Source: Myxococcales bacterium
Lineage (GTDB): Bacteria; Myxococcota_A; UBA9160; JALSIO01
Assembly: GCA_026989995.1 (NCBI GenBank)
Contig: JALSIO010000101.1
Span: forward strand, 1-5,492
Length of the DNA stretch: 5,492 nucleotides
Direction of reading: 5' to 3'
The position numbers and the translations under genes were made by a program. Positions 1-5,390 of this stretch are shown here, one piece after another. Within the stretch, counting starts at the first letter, position 1. Each line of letters begins with the position of its first letter. The notes under the pieces were generated by a model. It had not been told where the DNA came from, made no database searches, and worked only from the letters and a program-made list of their open reading frames with translations.

Positions 1-177
1 GGAGATCCCGCATTCGTCTTCGACCTGCTGCTCCGCTACGTGCGCCTTCTCGAGCGGTACGTCGCCTTGCTCGAGCCGCGCGCGACCGGCAGCGGATGGA
101 GAGACAACGGGAGCGCGCCGGCCGGGATCTTCGGACCCGAGGAAGACGGGCCCGATCCCGACGGGGGCAGGTTCTAG
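1..177 (+). CDS. C-terminal end of an unrecognised protein (5' truncated by window)
   Basis: An open frame runs from the first base to a TAG at 175-177, giving 58 residues of a protein whose start lies outside the window. The first part, from about residue 4 to 26, is a strongly amphipathic helix rich in Leu, Val, Tyr and Arg (containing DLLLRYVRLLERYVALLEPR), of the kind seen in coiled-coil or oligomerisation segments. It is followed by a Gly/Pro-rich acidic tail that looks disordered (PEEDGPDPDGGRF). Third positions are mostly G or C and the helix is a coherent protein-like pattern, which supports real coding. No family can be named. A hairpin at 201-222 follows the stop and could end this transcript, so the next gene may be a separate unit. 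Confidence 0.5.
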   Translation, partial: GDPAFVFDLLLRYVRLLERYVALLEPRATGSGWRDNGSAPAGIFGPEEDGPDPDGGRF

Positions 178-200
178 GGCGCCATCGAAGCAGGCACGGC

Positions 201-222
201 CGGCCCGGGTGGCGACGGGCCG
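201..222 (+). terminator. Candidate intrinsic hairpin after the first gene
   Basis: CGGCCCG at 201-207 and CGGGCCG at 216-222 are perfect inverted repeats with an 8-base loop, 24 bases after the TAG at 175-177. A second small hairpin follows at 230-243 (TCGGGC, 2-base loop, GCCCGA). Neither has a T-run, so a classic intrinsic terminator is not shown. In DNA this GC-rich some such hairpins arise by chance, and the call rests mostly on position. Confidence 0.3.
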
Positions 223-291
223 CCCACCATCGGGCACGCCCGACCGCGACCGGCCATCGGACGACGCAATCACGAGAGGAAGGGACATCAC

Positions 292-298
292 AGGAGGG
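292..298 (+). promoter_or_regulatory. Ribosome binding site that decides the start at 305
   Basis: AGGAGGG lies six bases before the ATG at 305, a near-ideal Shine-Dalgarno sequence and spacing. This is the main reason to prefer 305 over the GTG at 209, which is in the same frame but sits inside the hairpin at 201-222 and has no comparable site. Because the whole neighbourhood is purine-rich, other SD-like runs exist before the in-frame ATGs at 359 and 383. Confidence 0.6.
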
Positions 299-403
299 AA
301 GAAGATGAGAAGGAAGAAGGACGCGAGAGGAAGAAGGGGAACGAGAAGAGGAAAGGGAATGAGGACGAAGAGAGGGAAGAGCATGGCAGGAGCGAATGAG
401 AAG
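292..403 (+). other. Purine-biased tract spanning the start of the basic HicA-like gene
   Basis: Of the 112 bases here, 101 are A or G, leaving only 11 pyrimidines. The surrounding DNA is a C/G mix with no such strand bias. The tract covers the ribosome binding site and roughly the first 33 codons of the gene that starts at 305. It encodes an Arg/Lys/Gly-rich N-terminus using AGA/AGG and AAG codons. Such a tract could favour R-loops or triplex structure on transcription, or could be expanded simple sequence; neither is demonstrated here. Confidence 0.75.
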
Positions 404-862
404 CCGTCCGCCCGCGGGCACCGACCGACGGGATGCCCGCGTCGGGGGCGGAGCCCGGCGCCGCGCCGGCCCAGCCAGCGAGGGGGCTGGAGCAACCGGG
501 ACCACGCGGGCCACCGGCCGCGGCCGCCCCGGCAGTCCCCGGGATCGGATGCCGCGCGGCTCGTCCTGGAACCGAGGCCGGCGGGAAAGCGGGCATCCCC
601 GCCGTTCCCGAAGCGGCAGCGCCGGGCACTCTACCAACCCGTGTACGCCGGGATGGCCATGCGGCGCGTAGCCCAACTCGCTCGCGAGCTCGGAGCAGAG
701 CTCAGGCCCAGGCGGGGCACAGGGGAGCTGGTCTTCTCCCATCCCGACCACCCGAAAAGGCCCTCCGTCAGCGTCCACGGGCAGTCGGGCTCGGCACCCC
801 GCCACCTCACCGTCTGGCTGAAGCAGCTCCAGGGCACCCTTCGCCGGAGGTACGGCCGTTAG
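305..862 (+). CDS. Basic-tailed protein with a C-terminal HicA-like (dsRBD-fold) domain, probably catalytically inactive
   Basis: This 185-residue protein has three visible parts. Residues 1-26 are extremely basic, with 14 Arg/Lys, and suit nucleic-acid contact. Residues 30-110 are a Pro/Arg/Ser/Gly-rich stretch that looks disordered. Residues 117-180 (653-844) form a compact helix-strand-strand-strand-helix pattern: RRVAQLARELGAELRPRRGT, then ELVFSHPDHP, then a strand SVSVHG, then the helix LTVWLKQL. That order matches the HicA/YcfA mRNA-interferase fold. HicA enzymes carry a catalytic His in a Gly-Ser-His motif before the second strand; here the place reads Gly-Thr-Gly, so RNase activity is doubtful. 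No HicB antitoxin follows; a TetR-type regulator starts 36 bases downstream, probably in the same operon. ATG 305 is chosen for its strong ribosome binding site. ATG 383 (159 residues) and ATG 653 (the domain alone, weak site) are alternatives. The HicA relation is inferred by eye. Confidence 0.55.
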   Translation: MRRKKDARGRRGTRRGKGMRTKRGKSMAGANEKPSARGHRPTGCPRRGRSPAPRRPSQRGGWSNRDHAGHRPRPPRQSPGSDAARLVLEPRPAGKRASPPFPKRQRRALYQPVYAGMAMRRVAQLARELGAELRPRRGTGELVFSHPDHPKRPSVSVHGQSGSAPRHLTVWLKQLQGTLRRRYGR

Positions 863-887
863 CCGGAGAGCAGGGAGCCCGAGCACC

Positions 888-893
888 AGGAGG
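888..893 (+). promoter_or_regulatory. Ribosome binding site of the TetR-family gene
   Basis: AGGAGG, five bases before the ATG at 899, fixes that start although the DNA-binding domain begins only about 30 codons later. The short 36-base gap from the previous stop at 862 shows no clear promoter, which favours co-transcription. Confidence 0.7.
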
Positions 894-898
894 GGACC

Positions 899-1543
899 AT
901 GGCAAGCCGACGACCTACGAGAATCCGCACCCGGGGGCCCGGGCCCATCCCGAAGCGAGAGAAGGCTCGCTACCCGATCGAGAGCCGGATCCGGGACGCC
1001 GCAGAGCGGGTCTTCGCCGAGCACGGGCTTCGGGGCGCTACCCTGGCCGCGGTCGCGAAGGGAGCCGAGCTTTCGCTGGCCACGGTGACCCGCCACGTCG
1101 ACGGGATCGACAGGCTGTACCGCGACGTCCTCGAGCGCGTCGCCGGCGAGCTCCGCGAGCGCGTTCCCGAGGTGGGGGGTCGGGATCCCGAAGCGTGGAT
1201 GCTCTCGGTCGCCGACGTGCTGGTCGACAAGCCCCACCGCGCTCGGTTGCTCATGCGAGATCTCCTCGACGGCGGCAAGGTTTTCGGCGCAGTGATGGCC
1301 GCGGAGCTCCGGTCCCTGGAGGATTCCGTCCGCGAGCTCACCGGCTCAGGGACCTCGGAGGGGGCGGAGCCCGACCTGCGAACCGCGACGATCCTCGCCC
1401 TGCTCACGCACGCGACCCTCGGACCCATCGCGACTGCCTACGCAACGCCGGAGGCGCTCCGCCTGAATCTGCGCCTGCGCCGCAACCGGACCGTCTTCCT
1501 CGACACGGTCCGAAGCGTGCTGCGCGAGGGACTGCCCCGATAG
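899..1543 (+). CDS. TetR/AcrR-family transcriptional regulator
   Basis: This 214-residue protein has the usual length and layout of TetR-family repressors: an N-terminal helix-turn-helix that binds operator DNA as a dimer, and an all-helical C-terminal domain that senses a small ligand. Residues 31-79 form the DNA-binding domain, with helix 1 at IRDAAERVFAEHGLRGATLA and helices 2-3 at AAVAKGAELSLATVTRHV, then GIDRLYRDVLE. The usual aromatic residues at the end of the recognition helix (the Tyr-x-His-Phe pattern) are replaced by VTRHV, so operator preference may be unusual. Residues 1-28 are a basic Arg/Pro/Gly-rich extension, which could add non-specific DNA contact. Residues 100-210 are helical with no family-specific ligand signature that I recognise. 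It lies 36 bases after the HicA-like gene and converges on the DUF2325 gene. Its targets are unknown; the inverted repeat upstream of the protease gene is one candidate. Confidence 0.9.
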   Translation: MASRRPTRIRTRGPGPIPKREKARYPIESRIRDAAERVFAEHGLRGATLAAVAKGAELSLATVTRHVDGIDRLYRDVLERVAGELRERVPEVGGRDPEAWMLSVADVLVDKPHRARLLMRDLLDGGKVFGAVMAAELRSLEDSVRELTGSGTSEGAEPDLRTATILALLTHATLGPIATAYATPEALRLNLRLRRNRTVFLDTVRSVLREGLPR

Positions 1544-1560
1544 CCCCACCGTCCCTCGGG

Positions 1561-1593
1561 TGCCCGCGGTGGCGGGCAGCCGGAGCACTCCGG
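1561..1593. terminator. Tandem hairpins after the TetR gene, possibly a two-way terminator
   Basis: TGCCCGC at 1561-1567 pairs with GCGGGCA at 1572-1578 across a 4-base loop. CCGGAG at 1580-1585 pairs with CTCCGG at 1588-1593. A third, weaker one follows at 1601-1613 (GCCCC, 3-base loop, GGGGC). The first begins 18 bases after the TetR stop, in the gap between convergent genes where terminators for both strands are expected. No T-run follows, which is common in very GC-rich genomes. Confidence 0.5.
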
Positions 1594-1644
1594 ATAGCCG
1601 GCCCCGCCGGGGCGCCTGAGTCGGGCACCGCAGCCCCGGCGTGC

Positions 1645-1660
1645 AGCCCGGGTCCGGGCT
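1645..1660 (-). terminator. Hairpin at the end of the minus-strand operon
   Basis: AGCCCGG at 1645-1651 and CCGGGCT at 1654-1660 form a perfect 7-base-pair stem, touching the last base of the minus-strand stop codon (TGA, 1662 to 1660). Its position is right for terminating the protease/DUF2325 transcript, but the 2-base loop is tighter than RNA allows without opening a pair, and there is no U-tract. Confidence 0.4.
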
Positions 1661-3618
1661 CACGCCTCGTCGCGTGGCGCCCCGTGGAGCCCGCCACCTG
1701 CAGGAGGCGGCAGCGCTCTCTCGATGGCGTGCCGGATACCCGCAGTCCCGTAGCCCCGGGCGACCCGCACCAGCGGCACATCCTCCGCGGCACACGCCTC
1801 GGCGAGGGCGCCCTCGATCTCGTGGGAGGCGAAGCCCGTGAGGAGGATGACCATGTCGTACGAACCGGAGCGCACACGGTCGGCAGCCGCCTGGATGGCA
1901 CGCGACCCGGTCAGCTCCGGCCAGTCGACGCGGCGGAACGGCACCTCCTGCTCCAGGCGCTGGCGGGCGTCCTCACGCGGCGTGCCCCCTGCGAGCAGCA
2001 CGGTGGCATCCCGGGTGAGCGCCTCGTGGCGCCAGCGCCCGCACCGGGGTTCGACCTCGGAGGGCTGTTCCCGTCCGGCGATCGCCAGGCGGATCTTCCG
2101 CCGGAGCGAACGGAGGCTCTTCTCTCCGCCCACCTCCTCGAGAAGCGGCAGCGCGGGCTCTGCCAGCCGGCTCAAGCGCGCGTCGTCGGAGCGCACCCCA
2201 CCGCGGAGTGCTTCGAGGACCGAAGCAACGACCTCCTCGTCATCCGCCTTCCCCTCCCGCCACCGGTCCACCGCGGCTTCCACCCGGGCGAGCAGGGATT
2301 CAGGGGCGGGCGCCTCCTCGGTCTGCGTCCCCCTGGGCTCACGGTAGGACCGGATCTTGCGAAGCCAGCCCTCGGCGTCCTCCCGCCAGGAGCCCGTGGA
2401 AGGACCATTCTGGCGCGAGAGCCCCGGAACCCAGCCCGGCCTGGCCCGTTTCGAGAATGCGCTGAGTGCCGAGAAGCACCCGGACAGCCGGGCATCCCGG
2501 ATGCCGGCTTCGTCCTGGGCTTCCCGCAGGACTGACGAAATCCAGCCGACGAAGGCCCGCTGCAGATTCCGGGGCCACCCGTAGACCTCCGCCAGCCGAC
2601 CCTGGAGGAAGCCGTGGATGACCTCCACGCGCTCCCCGGGCTGTCGCCCCTCCAGCTCCCGGTCGAGCCACTGGATCGCGGAGATCCAGCTCGCCGGTTC
2701 GATCCCGGGGACCTCCAGCCGCACGTGGTCGCCGCGCTCGAAGTGGGCGCGAAGCCGCGCGAGATCGGCCGGGCTCGGTGCCGTTCGCTCCTCGGGCCTC
2801 GCGCCCTCGCGGGGGGGCGGCCGCGGGCTCTCCGGCGCCTCCTCGTAGGCCGGAGCCTCCGGGACGTGGGCGGGGACGCTCGGATCCCTGCGCGCTTCGG
2901 CCCCCGCCTCCGGCACCGCCTCGGCTGCGGCCACCTCGGAAGGAACAGCCAGCAACCGTCCGGTCGGTTCCGCGCCCTGCGCGGGGGCTGGCGAAGCGGC
3001 CTCGCTCGGGCCGGGGCGCGGAGTCGTCGCGGAGCGCAGCTCGGACGACGACGCCTCGGCAGCGGGACTCTCGAGTGGAGGCGCCACCGCTTCATCCGGC
3101 CCGCGGGCACGGACCCATTCGGGTCGCCGGTCCCACAGCTCGTCCCGGCGCCTGGCCGGGACGGGCTCCACCAACCAGCCCGCGTCCTCCCAGCGCAGCA
3201 GGAGGCAGATGAGCTCCGATTCCGAGGAGCGGAGCTCCTCGCGCAGCGGGAGGGCCGATTCCTGCGGGAGCTCGCGTGCGAGCCGGGCGCGGAGCCGCCG
3301 GATCGCGGCCAGCAGCTCCTTCAGACGTTCGCGTTCAATGGGGCGAACCCGTTCGAGAAGCGGGTCGCTGCCGGCCGGAGCCGGTGTGGGCCCCGCCGGC
3401 GCACCTGCCTCGAGCAGAGCCGTCCCGGCCCGCCGAGCCCACCGCCCGAGGCGGACGCCCCGCCGGGCCAGCTCCCGGGCACCGCGTCCGAGCTGCCGCC
3501 GGAGGGCCGTGCCGGACCGCCCGAACTCCCGTCCGAGCCGCCCCAGCTCGCCGCGCGCCGACCGGAGCAGCACCCGGCCTCGCGCTTCCCACCACCTGTG
3601 CAGCGCTTCTCCCGCCAT
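1660..3618 (-). CDS. Multi-domain protein with C-terminal DUF2325-like domain
   Basis: This 652-residue protein has no assignable enzymatic role. Residues 1-73 are Arg/Gly-rich and amphipathic, helical without a real membrane span, and could lie on a membrane or nucleic acid. Residues 85-170 are helical. Residues 173-283 are a Pro/Ala/Glu/Ser linker. Residues 284-425 form a globular domain I do not recognise, rich in Trp (SWISAIQWLDREL, VYGWPRNLQRAFVGW). Residues 440-515 are charged helices. Residues 538-636 (1711-2007) resemble DUF2325: a first strand and loop VLLAGGTPRED, then SYDMVILLTGFASHEIEGAL, then VPLVRVARGYGTAGI, an alternating beta-alpha Rossmann-type pattern. DUF2325 has no firmly established function that I can cite. 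No signal peptide is seen, so it is likely cytosolic. ATG 3618 is preferred to GTG 3636 because GGGGGAG lies nine bases before it. The start is one base after the stop of the protease gene, implying coupled translation and a joint role. Confidence 0.8.
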   Translation of the reverse strand: MAGEALHRWWEARGRVLLRSARGELGRLGREFGRSGTALRRQLGRGARELARRGVRLGRWARRAGTALLEAGAPAGPTPAPAGSDPLLERVRPIERERLKELLAAIRRLRARLARELPQESALPLREELRSSESELICLLLRWEDAGWLVEPVPARRRDELWDRRPEWVRARGPDEAVAPPLESPAAEASSSELRSATTPRPGPSEAASPAPAQGAEPTGRLLAVPSEVAAAEAVPEAGAEARRDPSVPAHVPEAPAYEEAPESPRPPPREGARPEERTAPSPADLARLRAHFERGDHVRLEVPGIEPASWISAIQWLDRELEGRQPGERVEVIHGFLQGRLAEVYGWPRNLQRAFVGWISSVLREAQDEAGIRDARLSGCFSALSAFSKRARPGWVPGLSRQNGPSTGSWREDAEGWLRKIRSYREPRGTQTEEAPAPESLLARVEAAVDRWREGKADDEEVVASVLEALRGGVRSDDARLSRLAEPALPLLEEVGGEKSLRSLRRKIRLAIAGREQPSEVEPRCGRWRHEALTRDATVLLAGGTPREDARQRLEQEVPFRRVDWPELTGSRAIQAAADRVRSGSYDMVILLTGFASHEIEGALAEACAAEDVPLVRVARGYGTAGIRHAIERALPPPAGGGLHGAPRDEA

Positions 3619-3634
3619 CTCAGTGTGCTCCCCC
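3619..3634 (-). promoter_or_regulatory. Coupled stop/start junction with internal ribosome binding site
   Basis: On the minus strand the protease gene's TGA (3622-3620) is separated by one G from the ATG of the next gene (3618). The Shine-Dalgarno GGGGGAG (3634-3628) lies inside the last codons of the protease gene. This arrangement normally lets terminating ribosomes re-initiate and keeps the two products in fixed proportion. A GTG at 3636 in the downstream frame would overlap by 17 bases, but its own start would leave this site unused. Confidence 0.7.
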
Positions 3635-5320
3635 ACTGCTCGTCCCCGGGGAGACCGGCCGGATCGCGACCTGGCACACCGCCCGACGGGCCCGCTCGAT
3701 GGCCTCCTCCCGGGACGCCGCCGGTGGAAGATCCGGAACCTCCCCTACCAGAACTCGAGCGTACGCAGCCCGGATGGCCCAACGCAGGGATTCGGGCTGC
3801 ATCCCGAGCCGCTCCTCGAAAGCCTCCGGATCCGCTCCGGCCACCAGGAGCCCGACCACCCGGCCCCGGTAATCCATCACCGGGCTTCCCGAGCTCCCCG
3901 GCAGGGCCGGCACCGAGACCTGGATGCTGTTGTGCTCGCCGAGCAGGCCTGTGAGCCCGCCGATCACCCCCTGCCCGAACCGGGGACCCGCCCCCAGGAT
4001 CTCGTCGACGGGATGTCCCACGGTGAGCACCCGTTCGCCGAGTCGGGGCTCCTCGCCCAGGAGTGGAAGCCAGGCCGGGGTGGGCGCATCCACCCGGAGG
4101 AGCGCGAGATCGTTGGCGGGGGAGATCCGCACCAGGCGCGCCTCGAGGGGCGGGCTCCCTTCGAACTGTACGACCGGCGTGCCCCCCACGGCGACCACGT
4201 GGTGCGCAGTGAGGATCCGGCCGTCCGGAGCCACGGCGAAACACGTCCCGCCCGAGAACCAGAAGCCGCTCTCGGTGCTCGAAAGGACCTGCAACGCATA
4301 GGCACAGGGCTCGACCTCGCAGGCCACCATCCGCACGCGCACTTCGATCGCGCGCCGCTCCGGGGCCGGGACCACGACCAGCGGTGTCGGATCCTCATCC
4401 CGGTCGAGGCCCAGGAGCCGGCCTCCCTCGGTGGCCTCGAGGTCGAGGTCGGTGCAATCCCGGTCGCAGGTGGCGAGCACGAGCACCGCGGGTGCGGGCC
4501 CCACCTCGAGCTCGAGGACCTCCTCCTCGCCCGAGGCCAGGGCCCCGTGGACGACCGGCGAGGTCGCCGTCACCGTTCCGCGCTTCGCCCGGGACGCCTC
4601 CGCGATGCCCTGCCCCAGGACCGCCAGCCGGGCCTCCGCGTCCGCGGCGAAGGGATCCCGCCCGGGGGGCGCCTCCCCCACCCGCACGAAGAAGGCCGCG
4701 AAGCCGGCGCCCCCTGCCGCCAGAAGAACGGGAACGGCCAGCCCCCCCGGCCCACGCCAGCCCGCCCGGGCGACGCGGAAGCCATGCCCCTCCCATTCGA
4801 GCCGCCCCCGCTCCACGAGCACCCGCCAGGCGCGGAGGGCCGAGAGGAGCCAGAGGAAGGGCAGCCCGAGGGCCATGCCCAGCACTGCCACGCGGAGACT
4901 CCGGTCCAGCGTCTCGGCGAAGGTGGGCCGGACGCCGTGGAGCGGGACAACCCGGACCCGGAAGAGCCACTTTCCAGGTGTCGTTCCCCACGCCCGGAGC
5001 ATCAGCGCCTCGGGGAGCACGAAGGCCACGACGCACGCCACGTTGAGGGCGGCAGCCCCGAGCAGCACGCCTGGAAGGCCGCCGGCAGGATCCCCGAAGG
5101 CCGATGTCTCGCCCGCCGCGAGCAGGGCCGACCACGCGGCCTCGAGCGGGAGCGTGACGGCCGGCACGAAGAGGAAGTAGTCCGCCTGCCGGGCGAAAAA
5201 CCGCCGCCACGGGCCGGCCGGCGGGGGGGCCACACCGGACGTGGCCAGCACCCCGGACGGAGCCGCCAACGCCCCGCCGTCGTCCGGCATCGGCGCCCCG
5301 TCTCGCAGGTCCGTGCCCAT
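3620..5320 (-). CDS. Membrane-anchored trypsin-like serine protease (RDD domain, PPC-like domain, HtrA-type protease domain)
   Basis: The 566-residue product is a probable envelope serine endopeptidase. Residues 1-35 are a flexible cytosolic leader. Residues 36-185 (4766-5215) match the RDD membrane family: Arg39/Arg40 and RQADYF at the first span, hydrophobic segments near 48-70, 83-108 and 141-163, and the conserved loop TTPGKWLFRVRVV. Residues 192-213 are another span. Residues 245-348 resemble a PPC (pre-peptidase C-terminal) beta domain with CDRDCTDLDLE and a later CEVEPCAYAL; Cys285, 289, 334 and 339 suit disulfides outside the cytoplasm. Residues 355-525 are trypsin-like: His374 in TAHHVV, Asp404 in NDLALLRV and Ser477 in PGSSGSPV complete the triad. 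No PDZ domain follows, unlike DegP or DegS; a short tail ends the protein. ATG 5320 has GAGGGGGG just upstream. It is the first gene of a coupled pair with the DUF2325 protein. The substrate is unknown. Confidence 0.88.
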   Translation of the reverse strand: MGTDLRDGAPMPDDGGALAAPSGVLATSGVAPPPAGPWRRFFARQADYFLFVPAVTLPLEAAWSALLAAGETSAFGDPAGGLPGVLLGAAALNVACVVAFVLPEALMLRAWGTTPGKWLFRVRVVPLHGVRPTFAETLDRSLRVAVLGMALGLPFLWLLSALRAWRVLVERGRLEWEGHGFRVARAGWRGPGGLAVPVLLAAGGAGFAAFFVRVGEAPPGRDPFAADAEARLAVLGQGIAEASRAKRGTVTATSPVVHGALASGEEEVLELEVGPAPAVLVLATCDRDCTDLDLEATEGGRLLGLDRDEDPTPLVVVPAPERRAIEVRVRMVACEVEPCAYALQVLSSTESGFWFSGGTCFAVAPDGRILTAHHVVAVGGTPVVQFEGSPPLEARLVRISPANDLALLRVDAPTPAWLPLLGEEPRLGERVLTVGHPVDEILGAGPRFGQGVIGGLTGLLGEHNSIQVSVPALPGSSGSPVMDYRGRVVGLLVAGADPEAFEERLGMQPESLRWAIRAAYARVLVGEVPDLPPAASREEAIERARRAVCQVAIRPVSPGTSSGGAH

Positions 5321-5323
5321 CTA

Positions 5324-5331
5324 CCCCCCTC
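5324..5331 (-). promoter_or_regulatory. Ribosome binding site of the protease gene
   Basis: On the minus strand GAGGGGGG precedes the ATG at 5320, with the GAGG core seven bases away. This favours 5320 over the in-frame ATG ten codons later, which has only a weak GC-rich approach. Confidence 0.6.
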
Positions 5332-5362
5332 GCCCACTGCGGACGACGCAGCCAGCGGCCAT

Positions 5363-5390
5363 CGAGCCTGCCATCTCCCAGCCAGGCTCG
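5363..5390. promoter_or_regulatory. Inverted repeat upstream of the protease operon, candidate operator
   Basis: CGAGCCTG (5363-5370) and CAGGCTCG (5383-5390) are perfect 8-base inverted repeats with a 12-base spacer. They lie 43-70 bases upstream of the protease start, where a promoter-proximal operator or a leader hairpin would be expected. The 20-base centre-to-centre distance is about two helical turns, which would suit a dimeric repressor. No clear -35/-10 boxes can be read here, so a promoter itself is not called. Binding by the neighbouring TetR protein is only a possibility. Confidence 0.35.

Noticed and set aside
209..304. Extension of the HicA-like gene to the GTG at 209
   Set aside because: The GTG lies inside a hairpin and has no Shine-Dalgarno sequence, while the ATG at 305 has a near-perfect one; the added residues show no conserved pattern.
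305..1543. Basic HicA-like gene plus TetR gene as a toxin-antitoxin pair
   Set aside because: The HicA-like domain appears to lack its catalytic His, and TetR proteins are not known HicA antitoxins; co-transcription alone does not make the case.
433..2535. A 700-codon plus-strand open frame spanning the basic gene, the TetR gene and the antisense of the DUF2325 gene
   Set aside because: It is dominated by Arg, Pro, Gly and Ala with no domain-like pattern, runs through two recognisable genes in other frames and lacks a ribosome binding site. Stop codons are rare in very GC-rich DNA, so length alone is not evidence.
2614..3954. A 446-codon plus-strand open frame opposite the DUF2325 and protease genes
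   Set aside because: Low-complexity Pro/Arg/Gly composition and antisense to genes with clear domains; it also crosses their junction.
3321..4244. A 307-codon minus-strand open frame overlapping the protease catalytic domain in another frame
   Set aside because: The overlapping frame holds the protease triad motifs, while this one is Gly/Arg/Pro filler with no recognisable fold.
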